From positions 248,001 to 312,000 of the forward strand of contig PALD01000080.1 in the NCBI GenBank assembly GCA_002710685.1: a DNA stretch of 64,000 nt, given 5' to 3'. Made by a program: the position numbers and the translations under genes. Within the stretch, counting starts at the first letter, position 1, and every line of letters starts with the position of its first letter. The DNA comes from Cytophagaceae bacterium. Lineage in GTDB: Bacteria; Bacteroidota; Bacteroidia; Flavobacteriales; Flavobacteriaceae. Positions 45,758 to 55,002 of the stretch are shown one piece after another. Under the pieces are notes generated by a model, which ran no database searches, was not told the origin of the DNA, and saw nothing but the letters and a program-made list of their open reading frames with translations.

Positions 45758-46569
45758 TGAATCGCACGATACAGTTTTTCTTTTTGCTCTTTGGCGCAAG
45801 CCTACTATCCATGAGCTGCCAGGATGTTATTGAGGTTGACCTGCCCCCCACCGAAAAACGCCTGGTCATCGATGCGCTCATCCCCGTGCCAGATAATGAT
45901 TCATCTAATATCGTGGCAAGGATAAGGCTTACTGAAACCACTGACTATTATGCAGACTCCGTGCCAACGGCCACGGGGGCAGTTATAGAACTGCGGGGAG
46001 AAACCTCTACCTTTAGGCTTGATGAAGAAGCTAATGGGTATTACTCAACCGTTGTGCCACGTGAAATCATCATGAACGAGATGATGTCACTTACCGTTAT
46101 ACATAAGGACGAGACCTACCGTTCTACAACTCTATACGTCCCCTCGGTCTCCATAGATTCTTTAAAACAGGGGGACAAAAGTCTTTTTGGCGGGGATGAA
46201 ACCGAAATTATCATAGCCTATAAGGATGTGGCACCCCGTGAAGATTTTTACCTTTTCAACCTGGATAGGGGGCAGTTTTTGACCAGTGAGGACACTTTTT
46301 ATCAAGGCCAGGCATTTTCATTCAGTTACTTTTATGAAAATATTGAGCCCCGGGACACCCTTGACATACAATTGCTGGGAATCACAAAACCATTTTATGA
46401 TTACATGAGCATCGTGATCAACCAATCAGGACAAAACTCTGGAAACCCCTTTGCCGCACCGCCATCTGATATACGCGGCAACATAATCAATGAGACAGAT
46501 GAGGGGCATTACCCCCTGGGATATTTCAGCATAAGTCAAGCATATTATGAAAATATAATCATTGAATGA
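45757..46569 (+). CDS. DUF4249-family lipoprotein, partner of the TonB receptor
   Basis: 270 aa from the ATG overlapping the receptor's stop. Lipoprotein signal (LLSMSCQDVIEVDLP, Cys near residue 21), then the DUF4249 start pattern EKRLVIDALIPV and a beta-rich body with GYYSTVVP. DUF4249 proteins accompany TonB receptors and presumably act as surface substrate binders, analogous to SusD but of a different fold. Substrate unknown. Confidence 0.88.
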   Translation: MNRTIQFFFLLFGASLLSMSCQDVIEVDLPPTEKRLVIDALIPVPDNDSSNIVARIRLTETTDYYADSVPTATGAVIELRGETSTFRLDEEANGYYSTVVPREIIMNEMMSLTVIHKDETYRSTTLYVPSVSIDSLKQGDKSLFGGDETEIIIAYKDVAPREDFYLFNLDRGQFLTSEDTFYQGQAFSFSYFYENIEPRDTLDIQLLGITKPFYDYMSIVINQSGQNSGNPFAAPPSDIRGNIINETDEGHYPLGYFSISQAYYENIIIE

Positions 46570-46616
46570 GCTAAATTGCCTTACGGCGAAAAACAAAAAA
46601 CAACCTACCCTTTTTT

Positions 46617-47438
46617 ATGGATTTCATAAGAACAACAGAGCAGGATTCAAGATATGACCATCTGGAAAAGATGGAAGTAAATGAACTGCTACAGCGCATA
46701 AACAACGAGGACAAGACCGTACCACTGGCCGTTGAAAAAGCCATGCCACAAATTGAAGAATTGGTGATCAAGGTGGTTTCTCAAATGAAAGAAGGTGGCC
46801 GGCTGTTTTATATGGGTGCCGGCACGAGTGGCCGCCTGGGTATCCTTGATGCTTCAGAGTGCCCACCCACCTTTGGGGTGCCGCATGAATGGGTCGTGGG
46901 CCTGATTGCCGGGGGAGATCATGCCATCCGCAAGGCGGTAGAGTTTGCCGAGGACGATACGGGACAAGGCTGGAAGGACCTGGAAGAATACAACATCACC
47001 AATAAGGATTTTGTGGTGGGCATCGCAGCCTCTGGCACCACGCCCTATGTAATAGGCGCCCTCAAGGCATGCAATGGTAAAGGTATCCCCACGGGCTGCA
47101 TCACCTGTAACGCGGGCAGCCCGCTCGCACGCGAAGCGCAATACCCCATTGAGGTAATCGTGGGGCCAGAATTTGTTACCGGCAGTAGCCGCATGAAAGC
47201 TGGGACAGCCCAAAAACTCGTCCTGAACATGATATCCACCACCGCCATGATTCAGTTGGGTCGCGTAAAGGGCAATAAAATGGTGGATATGCAACTTAGC
47301 AACAACAAGCTTGTAGGCCGCGGCACAAGGATGATAATGGGTGAACTCAAGATCACCGAGAAGGAAGCCGCACTCCTGCTCAAGCAATATGGCAGTGTAC
47401 GTGCCGCAATCAATTCGCAAAAAGATGGGGACAAATAA
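46617..47438 (+). CDS. murQ: N-acetylmuramic acid 6-phosphate etherase
   Basis: 273 aa, slightly shorter than the usual 300 because the C-terminal helix region is reduced. SIS domain with LFYMGAGTSGRLGILDASECPPTFG and VGIAASGTTPYVIGAL. It cleaves MurNAc-6-P into GlcNAc-6-P and lactate in cell-wall recycling, and its product feeds NagA and NagB encoded at 2063-7061. The following small gene overlaps it by 14 bp. Confidence 0.94.
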   Translation: MDFIRTTEQDSRYDHLEKMEVNELLQRINNEDKTVPLAVEKAMPQIEELVIKVVSQMKEGGRLFYMGAGTSGRLGILDASECPPTFGVPHEWVVGLIAGGDHAIRKAVEFAEDDTGQGWKDLEEYNITNKDFVVGIAASGTTPYVIGALKACNGKGIPTGCITCNAGSPLAREAQYPIEVIVGPEFVTGSSRMKAGTAQKLVLNMISTTAMIQLGRVKGNKMVDMQLSNNKLVGRGTRMIMGELKITEKEAALLLKQYGSVRAAINSQKDGDK

Positions 47439-47646
47439 AGAAATGCTGGTAAAGGGTGTACGCACCATGGCGCTATCACTCTTGTTCATGTTCCTTGCGC
47501 CAGGGCTTATCTATGAAGCTGCCAGCAATAGGGAACATTTTTTATACATCCCTGTACTTATACTGGGCCTGGTCGCAGCATTTTTTGCGATCTACCTGGC
47601 CTTTAAGGGCTTAAACAGGATATTAAAGGCCATGTTTGATAACTAG
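47425..47646 (+). CDS. DUF6095-family small membrane protein
   Basis: 73 aa from the ATG at 47425 (MGTNKEMLVKGVRTMALSLL). Two membrane helices (about 12-32 and 42-64). Overlaps murQ by 14 bp, so co-translated. Function unknown; it matches a small family I associate with flavobacteria. Confidence 0.75.
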   Translation: MGTNKEMLVKGVRTMALSLLFMFLAPGLIYEAASNREHFLYIPVLILGLVAAFFAIYLAFKGLNRILKAMFDN

Positions 47647-47650
47647 CCCA

Positions 47651-47667
47651 TTTGGCTTTAAGCCAAA
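47651..47667. repeat. Palindromic 17-mer, copy 2 (reverse orientation)
   Basis: TTTGGCTTTAAGCCAAA, the exact reverse complement of copies 1 and 3. It lies 4 bp after the DUF6095 stop and 14 bp before a terminator. Confidence 0.85.
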
Positions 47668-47680
47668 AAAAGAGCATAAA

Positions 47681-47708
47681 AAAACCCTTGAAGTTATTCA
47701 AGGGTTTT
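47681..47708. terminator. Bidirectional terminator between the murQ operon and rpmE
   Basis: Perfect 12-bp stem AAAACCCTTGAA / TTCAAGGGTTTT with a GTTA loop. Confidence 0.93.
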
Positions 47709-47728
47709 TCTTGTACTTATACAATGCC

Positions 47729-47980
47729 TTATTTCTTGAACTTGGCATATTTATTCTTGAACTTGTCAATACGTCCAGCGGTATCGACCAGTTTGGTCTT
47801 ACCGGTGTAGTATGGGTGAGAAGTTCTTGAAATTTCAAGTTTTACAAGCGGATATTCCACGCCATCCACTTCAATTGTTTCCTTAGATCCAGCTGTGGAC
47901 TTTGACAAAAAAACATCATCATTTGACATGTCCTTAAATGCCACTATCCTATAGTTTCCTGGGTGTATCTCTTTTTTCAT
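47729..47980 (-). CDS. rpmE2: 50S ribosomal protein L31, type B
   Basis: 83 aa. Start [20 protein letters not shown] and the block [33 protein letters not shown]. It lacks the CxxC zinc motif of type A, so it is the zinc-independent form often induced when zinc is scarce. Its promoter is at 48018-48047. Confidence 0.95.
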   Translation of the reverse strand: MKKEIHPGNYRIVAFKDMSNDDVFLSKSTAGSKETIEVDGVEYPLVKLEISRTSHPYYTGKTKLVDTAGRIDKFKNKYAKFKK

Positions 47981-48017
47981 TTTTGATAAACTTTAAATCC
48001 GCTCAAATTTTGAGGTG

Positions 48018-48047
48018 CAAATTTATGAATATTTTCTTTCTTGACAA
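48018..48047 (-). promoter_or_regulatory. rpmE promoter
   Basis: On the minus strand TTG (48047-48045), 19-bp spacer, TAAATTTG (48025-48018). I see no obvious Zur-type operator overlapping it. Confidence 0.55.
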
Positions 48048-48149
48048 TGCAATGAACAAAATAAAATTTATTTGCCATAAATAAGTGAACAAACCTATGT
48101 AACGTTTTTTTACCTTTGTGTACTAATGGCATAATTAAATCTAAAAATC

Positions 48150-48683
48150 ATGAACGATCTAACCAAAGTCAGCAGTAAAAAAATTATGCTTACCTATGGA
48201 GCAATCCTAGGTGTTGTTTCCATCTTGCTCAGCGTCATCTCCTATGTGATGGGCAATGTCTTTAAACCACACTGGTCCATACAGCTTTTAGGGTTTTTGA
48301 TACTTATTGCCGTCATAGTCTATGGCCTGCGCGAATTCAAGAAACAGAACGGGGGGTTTTTAAAACTGGGGCAGGCCCTGAAAATAGGCATAGGCATCAC
48401 CGCGATATCATCAGTACTGGGCATACTCTATTTTATCATTTTCACTAATCTCATCGAGCCTGACTACTTTGTACAGTATATGGATTTTCAACGAGAAGCA
48501 GCCCTTGAGGCAAACACCTCTGCGACACCAGAGCAGATAGAACAGGGACTTGAAATGTCCAAGCCCTTTATGAACACGGGCTTCTTTGCGGGCATCCAGT
48601 TTATCATGGCAGTTTTCTTTGGGTTCATTGTCTCGCTCGTGGCAGGGCTTGTCATGAAAAGAGAAAACCCACACGCTATCTAA
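48150..48683 (+). CDS. DUF4199-family membrane protein
   Basis: 177 aa with four membrane helices (about 12-35, 42-60, 72-97 and 145-168). The pattern KIMLTYGAILGVVSILLSVISYVMG and the later LKIGIGITAISSVLGILYFIIF fits DUF4199. Function unknown. It lies 9 bp before the glycosyltransferase gene; the pairing recurs in flavobacteria and may reflect a shared envelope role. A -7 box TACCTTTG is at 48111-48118. Confidence 0.82.
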   Translation: MNDLTKVSSKKIMLTYGAILGVVSILLSVISYVMGNVFKPHWSIQLLGFLILIAVIVYGLREFKKQNGGFLKLGQALKIGIGITAISSVLGILYFIIFTNLIEPDYFVQYMDFQREAALEANTSATPEQIEQGLEMSKPFMNTGFFAGIQFIMAVFFGFIVSLVAGLVMKRENPHAI

Positions 48684-48692
48684 AAGAGCTTA

Positions 48693-49655
48693 ATGCAGGT
48701 ATCCATTGTCATCCCCCTTCTCAATGAGGAGGAGTCCATAAAAGAATTATATCACTGGCTTGTAGAGGTACTACAGGCCAGTGGGCTTTCATATGAAATC
48801 ATATTTATAGATGATGGCAGCACGGACGGTAGCTGGGAAGTTATTTTCGCTTTAAGCGAAAGCGATACTGCCGTAAAGGCCCTGCGCTTTAACCGCAACT
48901 ATGGCAAGAGCCAGGCTCTTCATGCCGGTTTCCTGGAAGCCCGGGGCGATGTGGTGATCACCATGGATGCTGACCTGCAGGACAGCCCAGATGAGATACC
49001 AGAACTTTATGACCTGGTTGCCGGGCAAGGCTATGACCTGGTGAGCGGATGGAAGAAAAAAAGGTACGATTCTATCCTTGCAAAGAACCTCCCCTCAAAA
49101 CTTTTTAATGCGGTGGCCCGCAAGACCAGTGGCCTAAAGCTGCATGACTTTAACTGTGGCCTCAAGGCCTACCGTAAGGCCGTCGTGAAGAACATTGATG
49201 TGTATGGAGATATGCACCGCTACATCCCGTTACTGGCAAAAAATGCTGGTTTTTACAACATTACCGAAAAAACGGTACAGCACCAGGCCAGGAAGTATGG
49301 GCAGACAAAATTTGGCGCAGACCGTTTCATAAAGGGTTTTCTTGACCTGTTGACGATATGGTTTGTGACGCATTTTGCAAAGAGGCCCATGCACCTTTTT
49401 GGCACACTGGGGGCCATCATGTTCTTTATAGGTTTTTTGCTCACCGTATGGCTGGGGGTCGATAAACTCTTTATCACGCCAGCAGGGAGGTTGATTACAG
49501 AAAGGCCACAATTTTACCTGGCCCTCATAAGCATGGTCATAGGGGTACAGCTGTTTATTGCAGGTTTTCTGGGTGAAATGATCTTGCGCAGCCGCAAAGC
49601 GTCACCCCGGTATTTAATAAGTGAGAGACTGGGCCTTGACACCCCCGTCTCATGA
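48693..49655 (+). CDS. Family 2 glycosyltransferase (polyprenyl-phosphate sugar type)
   Basis: 320 aa. GT-A catalytic domain (about 1-225) with IPLLNEEESIKELY, IFIDDGSTDGSWE and VVITMDADLQDSPDEIPEL, then two membrane helices (about 230-255 and 265-295). This is the architecture of GtrB/DPM1-like enzymes that move a sugar from a nucleotide donor to polyprenyl phosphate at the inner membrane. The sugar is unknown. Confidence 0.9.
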   Translation: MQVSIVIPLLNEEESIKELYHWLVEVLQASGLSYEIIFIDDGSTDGSWEVIFALSESDTAVKALRFNRNYGKSQALHAGFLEARGDVVITMDADLQDSPDEIPELYDLVAGQGYDLVSGWKKKRYDSILAKNLPSKLFNAVARKTSGLKLHDFNCGLKAYRKAVVKNIDVYGDMHRYIPLLAKNAGFYNITEKTVQHQARKYGQTKFGADRFIKGFLDLLTIWFVTHFAKRPMHLFGTLGAIMFFIGFLLTVWLGVDKLFITPAGRLITERPQFYLALISMVIGVQLFIAGFLGEMILRSRKASPRYLISERLGLDTPVS

Positions 49656-49786
49656 ACCAGAAATCCCTGGGCAATAGCAGCGGGTGCATGAATAAAAAAA
49701 ATCAAAGATTTAGGGCAAGCCTTTGTGTATTCAAATCCCATTTATAGTGTAAATGCTTATTTTTGCCCTTTAACCTATTGTATTCT

Positions 49787-51505
49787 ATGGAACCAGAAAT
49801 TAAGATAAAATCAGAAGCTTGGCTTACAGAAACCTTTGATGTGGAAACTCAAAACGCAATCAAGAAGCTTCAGGCAGAAAAGCCCGAAGAACTCAAGGAG
49901 AGCTTTTATAAAAATCTTGAATTTGGTACCGGTGGTATGCGTGGTGTCATGGGGGTGGGTACTAACCGTATCAATAAATATACCCTGGGCAAGAACACGC
50001 AGGGCCTATCAAATTATCTTAAGCAATCTTTTCCTGGTACAGCGATAAAGGTTGCCATTGCATACGATTGCCGTAACAACAGTAAGGAACTGGCAAAGGT
50101 CGTGGCAGATGTGTTTTCGGCAAACGACATTACCGTATACCTTTTTAGCGACCTGCGCCCCACGCCAGAGTTGAGTTTTGCGGTAAAACACCTCGACTGT
50201 CAGTGCGGTATCGTATTGACGGCAAGCCATAACCCACCAGAATACAATGGCTACAAAGTGTACTGGCAGGATGGTGGCCAGCTCGTGCCGCCACAAGATG
50301 GTGAGATAATCCAGATGATTGAAAAACTGGATTATGACGAAATAAATTTTAAGGCCAAGGCCGAAAACATAAAATACATTGACAAGGATGTGGATGAAGA
50401 ATTCATCAAGGCATCACTTGCTAATGGAAGCTTTGACGAGCTGGATGAACACAGGGACAAGACAACCATAGTCTTTACACCGCTCCACGGCACCTCGGTA
50501 ACAATAATTCCCCAGGTCCTGGAACGTGCGGGATATGATAACGTGCACATCGTTGAAGCTCAAAAAAAACCTGACGGTAATTTTCCCACGGTAAAGTCTC
50601 CTAACCCAGAAGAGCCCGAAGCACTGGAGATGGCCATGAAACTCGCCGAAGAAACCCATGCAGATATCGTGATAGGAACTGACCCTGACTGTGACAGGCT
50701 GGGCATCGCCGTGCGCGATACAAACGGCGACCTCAAATTGCTCAACGGTAACCAGACCATGGTCGTCATGACAGATTTCCTGTTAAAGGAATACTTTAAG
50801 GACAACGAGCGCAAGGGCAATGAGTTTATAGCTTCAACGATAGTCTCGACCCCCATGATGGACGTTTTGGCAAAAGCCTATGACGTGGAATGTAAACTGG
50901 GCCTCACGGGTTTCAAGTGGATCGCAAAGATGATCAAGGATTTTCCAGAACAGCATTTTATAGGTGGCGGTGAAGAAAGTTTTGGCTATATGGTTGGCGA
51001 GTTTGTGCGTGACAAAGATGCAGTCACCGCTACCCTTTTAGCATGCGAGATTGTTACTTTGGCCAAAGCCAAAGGAACTTCGTTTTATGAAATGTTGTTA
51101 GATCTTTATGCTGAGCACGGCCTGTATATGGAAGACCTGACATCGCTTGTCAAAAAAGGGATTTCTGGAGCTGAAGAAATCAAGCAGACCATGATAGACC
51201 TGCGCGAGAACCCCATGACTGAAATCAATGGCGAAAAAGTGATCAAGATTGATGATTATGCCAGTGCAAAATCACTCAATATAGCCACCGGTAGCAGCAC
51301 TGATATTGACATCCCTAAGTCAAACGTGCTTGTATACCATACTGAAAAAGGGTCGCGCATTGCGGCAAGGCCCAGTGGTACCGAACCTAAAATCAAATTC
51401 TACATCAGCGTCAATGAAGACCTTGACAGCGTGGCAGGCTTTGAAAAAACATTACATGCCACGCAAAAAAGAATTGCTGGTATAAAAAAGGAATTGGGAC
51501 TATAG
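49787..51505 (+). CDS. Phosphoglucomutase/phosphomannomutase family (phospho-sugar mutase)
   Basis: 572 aa from the ATG at 49787 (MEPEIKIKSEAWL). Active-site phosphoserine loop TASHNPPEYNGYK, metal loop GTDPDCDRLG, sugar-binding GGGEESFGYM and phosphate loop RPSGTEPKIKFY, in the expected order of the four domains. It interconverts hexose 1- and 6-phosphates (or ribose phosphates in the PGM2-like group, to which the length fits). A -7 box TATTTTTG lies at 49758-49765. Confidence 0.93.
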   Translation: MEPEIKIKSEAWLTETFDVETQNAIKKLQAEKPEELKESFYKNLEFGTGGMRGVMGVGTNRINKYTLGKNTQGLSNYLKQSFPGTAIKVAIAYDCRNNSKELAKVVADVFSANDITVYLFSDLRPTPELSFAVKHLDCQCGIVLTASHNPPEYNGYKVYWQDGGQLVPPQDGEIIQMIEKLDYDEINFKAKAENIKYIDKDVDEEFIKASLANGSFDELDEHRDKTTIVFTPLHGTSVTIIPQVLERAGYDNVHIVEAQKKPDGNFPTVKSPNPEEPEALEMAMKLAEETHADIVIGTDPDCDRLGIAVRDTNGDLKLLNGNQTMVVMTDFLLKEYFKDNERKGNEFIASTIVSTPMMDVLAKAYDVECKLGLTGFKWIAKMIKDFPEQHFIGGGEESFGYMVGEFVRDKDAVTATLLACEIVTLAKAKGTSFYEMLLDLYAEHGLYMEDLTSLVKKGISGAEEIKQTMIDLRENPMTEINGEKVIKIDDYASAKSLNIATGSSTDIDIPKSNVLVYHTEKGSRIAARPSGTEPKIKFYISVNEDLDSVAGFEKTLHATQKRIAGIKKELGL

Positions 51506-51542
51506 CTTTCCCATTTTAGGACTTGTCCATTAAAAATCACGA

Positions 51543-53366
51543 ATGAATTATTTTAGACAGGTACTCAGATTTGCCCTACCCTATAAAAAGTATGGCTTTT
51601 TTAGTATCATTTGCAATATTTTCTACGCGCTCTTTAGCACGTTATCCTTTCTTGCGCTAATACCTGTTATCGAGATACTTTTTGACAAGAGCAAGCGTGT
51701 TGCCCAGGCTCCTGTATGGAACGGTCTGGGAGGTTTAAAAGACTATGCGATGGGCACGTTTTATTACAATGTGAGCCAGCGTGTGCAGGAGGATGAAGTT
51801 TCGGCCCTGGTATTTATATGCGTTATCGTCGTTGTACTTTTCCTGTTAAAGAACCTTTTTGGCTACATGGCAAACTTTTTCCTTACGTTTTTGCGCAATG
51901 GCGTGATGAAAGACCTGCGCGATGCCATTTATGAAAAATTGCTGACCCTGCCCATAAGCTACTTTAGTGAAAAACGCAAGGGTGACACCATATCACGTAT
52001 AACCGCAGATGTCAACGAGGTTGAAAGGTCATTTTTATCTGTGCTTGAATTATTTGTACGTGAGCCACTTACAATAATATTTACCATCATTGCAATGCTT
52101 ATATTGAGTGCAAAGCTCACAATATTTGTTTTTGTTTTCCTGCCTATTTCTGGTTTTATAATTTCAAGGATAGGTAAATCATTAAAGAAAAAATCAAACC
52201 GGGCACAGCAAGAAAATGGTCATTTTCTCTCAATTGTAGAAGAAACCCTGGGAAGCCTTAAAATCATCAAAGGCTTTAATGCCGAGGATACCATGCGCGA
52301 CCGCTTTCAACAATCCACCTCCAGGTTGAACCGTATTCTCAACAGTCTCGTGAACCGTCAAAACCTGGCATCGCCCATGAGCGAATTTTTAGGGGTTTCT
52401 GTCATTGTTGTCATCTTATGGTTTGGAGGAAAACTCGTATTGATTGACGGCACGCTCAATGCCGCTGATTTTGTTGCATTTCTGGGCTTGTCATATCAAA
52501 TACTCACCCCGGCAAAGCAGATTAGTAAGGCCTCATACAGTTTAAAAAGGGGTGACGCTGCCGCGGAAAGAATATTCAACATCCTCCATACAACGTCCAC
52601 CATTGTTGACAGGCCTGATGCCATTGATAAAGCTTCGTTTGATGAAAACCTCACGATTGAAAATATCTCCTTTAGGTATGAAGATGACGATGTGCTCAAA
52701 GATTTCAGTGCAACTGTACCTAAAGGTAAAACCATTGCCCTGGTAGGTCAGAGCGGTAGTGGCAAAAGCACGATTGCAAACCTGGTCACCCGCTTTTATG
52801 ATGTTACTCAGGGTGCAATCAAGGTAGATGGAAAGGATATACGGGACATCACCAAAAAATCCCTGCGCAGCCTCATGGGTCTGGTTACACAGGACAGCAT
52901 TCTTTTTAACGATACCGTACGCAACAATATCCTTTTGGGGAAACCCAACGCCACAGAAGAAGAAATCATAGAAGCCCTCAACATCGCAAATGCATGGGAG
53001 TTTGTCAAAGACCTGCCCAAAGGCCTTGACACAAACATAGGCGATAGCGGCAATAAACTGAGCGGCGGACAAAAACAACGCCTAAGCATTGCGCGGGCGG
53101 TACTTAAAAACCCACCCATCATGATCCTTGACGAGGCCACATCAGCGCTAGACACTGAGAGTGAACGCCTTGTACAAAAGGCCCTTGAAAACATGATGAA
53201 AAACCGTACATCCATCGTGATTGCCCATAGGTTGAGTACCATTCAAAACGCAGACCAGATCATCGTGATGCAGCGTGGCGAAATCGTTGAACAGGGCAAG
53301 CATAACGAGCTTCTATTAAAAGAAGGCAACTATAGCAAATTGGTCGCCATGCAATCTTTTGAATAA
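51543..53366 (+). CDS. MsbA-like ABC exporter (permease and ATPase fused)
   Basis: 607 aa. Six-helix membrane domain (about 15-330), nucleotide-binding domain (about 360-600) with Walker A VGQSGSGKST, signature KLSGGQKQR, Walker B IMILDEATSALD and the H-loop AHRLST. It probably flips lipids, such as lipid A core, or exports drugs at the inner membrane; homology alone does not decide. It is 37 bp downstream of the mutase gene. Confidence 0.92.
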   Translation: MNYFRQVLRFALPYKKYGFFSIICNIFYALFSTLSFLALIPVIEILFDKSKRVAQAPVWNGLGGLKDYAMGTFYYNVSQRVQEDEVSALVFICVIVVVLFLLKNLFGYMANFFLTFLRNGVMKDLRDAIYEKLLTLPISYFSEKRKGDTISRITADVNEVERSFLSVLELFVREPLTIIFTIIAMLILSAKLTIFVFVFLPISGFIISRIGKSLKKKSNRAQQENGHFLSIVEETLGSLKIIKGFNAEDTMRDRFQQSTSRLNRILNSLVNRQNLASPMSEFLGVSVIVVILWFGGKLVLIDGTLNAADFVAFLGLSYQILTPAKQISKASYSLKRGDAAAERIFNILHTTSTIVDRPDAIDKASFDENLTIENISFRYEDDDVLKDFSATVPKGKTIALVGQSGSGKSTIANLVTRFYDVTQGAIKVDGKDIRDITKKSLRSLMGLVTQDSILFNDTVRNNILLGKPNATEEEIIEALNIANAWEFVKDLPKGLDTNIGDSGNKLSGGQKQRLSIARAVLKNPPIMILDEATSALDTESERLVQKALENMMKNRTSIVIAHRLSTIQNADQIIVMQRGEIVEQGKHNELLLKEGNYSKLVAMQSFE

Positions 53367-53474
53367 GAACATTTATCCTTAATAGATAATCAAAAGTGAT
53401 ATTTTTAGTATCCTTTGATTAAACTTAATGCAATAACTTTAGTCATAATTAGTGTAAGGCTAATAAAAAGGTAA

Positions 53475-53993
53475 TTGCAACCACTTGTAAACACGTCACC
53501 TAGTTTGGTTTTTGAAGACCTGGTAAGGGAGTATAAAGAAAAACTTTACTGGCACATCAGGCGCATGGTATTGTCGCATGATGATGCTGATGATGTGCTG
53601 CAAAATACATTTATAAAGGTTTATAAAAATTTGCCCAACTTTAAGGGTGACAGCCACATTTACACCTGGTTGTACCGCATTGCCACAAATGAAAGCCTTA
53701 CATTTTTAAAAAAACGAGCCAGACGCTTGCAGATAAGTGACGAGACCCTGCAGCAAAACATGGTGAACAACCTGGAATCTGACCCCTATTTTGACGGAGA
53801 CGAGGCAAGACTAAAACTGCAAAGAGCAATAGCCACCCTCCCCGAAAAACAAAAACAGGTATTCCTGCTCAGGTATTATGAAGAACTACCCTATGCAGAA
53901 ATGTCTGAAATGCTGGAGGTTTCAGAAGGTTCCTTAAAGGCCAGTTACCACCATGCAGTAAAAAAGATAACACATTTTATCAAAGAAGATTAA
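53475..53993 (+). CDS. ECF-type sigma-70 family RNA polymerase sigma factor
   Basis: 172 aa, TTG start. Region 2 spans about 20-85 (YWHIRRMVLSHDDADDVLQNTFIKVYKN, then IYTWLYRIATNESLTFLKKR). Region 4 spans about 115-170 (LPEKQKQVFLLRYYEELPYAEMSEMLEVSEGSLKASYHHAVKKI). It heads a three-gene run with a membrane protein and an exported sensor-like protein. Confidence 0.92.
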   Translation: MQPLVNTSPSLVFEDLVREYKEKLYWHIRRMVLSHDDADDVLQNTFIKVYKNLPNFKGDSHIYTWLYRIATNESLTFLKKRARRLQISDETLQQNMVNNLESDPYFDGDEARLKLQRAIATLPEKQKQVFLLRYYEELPYAEMSEMLEVSEGSLKASYHHAVKKITHFIKED

Positions 53994-54021
53994 ACCCTTG
54001 ACAATCATCTAAGTCTAAAAA

Positions 54022-54525
54022 ATGATGAATCCACTGGACAACCATAACAAAGATAACGGCCTACACCTGCCCAAGGGATACCTGGAGCAGTTTGAGGACG
54101 GCCTTTATGCTGAGCTTGAGCTTAGGGAGCTACTCCCCAGCACTGATGGTTTTGTGGTTCCACAAGGCTATTTTGAGAAATTTGAAAGTAGGCTCAAGGC
54201 CAAAATCACGCAGCCTAAGACCAAGATTATTTCCATTTTTAGGTCAAGGACCTGGATGAGCAGTGCAGCAGCAATTGCCGCCATCCTCGTCCTGGCATTT
54301 ATAGCCATTTTACCTAAAAATAAAATAAACGACTTTGACGACCTCACGGTCTCAACGCTTGAAAACTATCTACAGGAAGACGGTATCCTAGAGAAAATGT
54401 CTGAAGAAGACCTGGATGCCATAGAAGATGGCACAACCTTCTCATCTGAAACTTTTGCCAATGAGGCAATCCTTGACTATGTAGATATAGACCTTATTGA
54501 TGAACCTCTAAAAGATGAGGATTAA
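54022..54525 (+). CDS. Single-pass membrane protein, candidate anti-sigma factor
   Basis: 167 aa. Cytoplasmic N-terminal part of about 70 residues, one membrane helix (about 80-97), and an acidic periplasmic C-terminal part. Two copies of a short motif (LPKGYLEQFED and VPQGYFEKFES) are in the N-terminal region. Placed 28 bp after the sigma gene, the usual place for an anti-sigma factor, but no known anti-sigma domain is recognised. The role is inferred from position and topology. Confidence 0.7.
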   Translation: MMNPLDNHNKDNGLHLPKGYLEQFEDGLYAELELRELLPSTDGFVVPQGYFEKFESRLKAKITQPKTKIISIFRSRTWMSSAAAIAAILVLAFIAILPKNKINDFDDLTVSTLENYLQEDGILEKMSEEDLDAIEDGTTFSSETFANEAILDYVDIDLIDEPLKDED

Positions 54526-54537
54526 AACAAAAAAAAA

Positions 54538-55002
54538 GTGAAAAAAATAATAGTGATACTCATCATGATGCTCTCTGTGGCTAGTTTTGGTCAAAAGGAT
54601 GACTTCCATAAAAGAATCAAGGCCCTGAAGGTCTCTTTTATCACAGAGCAGCTTCAACTCACCCCTAAAGAAGCCGAGGTATTCTGGCCCATCTATAATG
54701 CATATGATGAAAAAATGGATGATCTGCGACATGAAGAGAGGGACCTATGGCGCAAGCTATATAAGGAAAAAGGCGTAAAAGCTGACCTTACTGAAAATGA
54801 AGCTGACAAACTGGTCTCAGAATACAACAAAATAGAAGAAACCCGGGTAAGCCTGCAATCTAAACTGCTCAACGACCTGCGCGGTAAATTGACCCTCAAG
54901 AAAGTAGTATATCTCCCAGAGGTTGAACAAGATTTTGGCAAGAAATTATTTGAAGAATATAAAAAGCGCAAGGAACAGGAAAAGGGCAAGAATACCCCAT
55001 GA
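54538..55002 (+). CDS. Exported helical protein, Spy/CpxP-like sensor of the sigma module
   Basis: 154 aa, GTG start. Signal peptide (1-18, ending ASFGQ), then an all-helical, highly charged region with FITEQLQLTPKEAEVFWPIYNAYDEKM. The L-T-P-x-E-A-x-x-F-W-P motif is typical of Bacteroidota proteins found after ECF sigma operons, akin to the periplasmic Spy/CpxP group. It may sense envelope state and control release of the sigma factor; this is inference. Confidence 0.75.
   Translation: MKKIIVILIMMLSVASFGQKDDFHKRIKALKVSFITEQLQLTPKEAEVFWPIYNAYDEKMDDLRHEERDLWRKLYKEKGVKADLTENEADKLVSEYNKIEETRVSLQSKLLNDLRGKLTLKKVVYLPEVEQDFGKKLFEEYKKRKEQEKGKNTP

Noticed and set aside
46854-47489. Minus-strand open frame of 211 codons across murQ
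   Set aside because: Antisense shadow of murQ; murQ motifs are intact on the plus strand.
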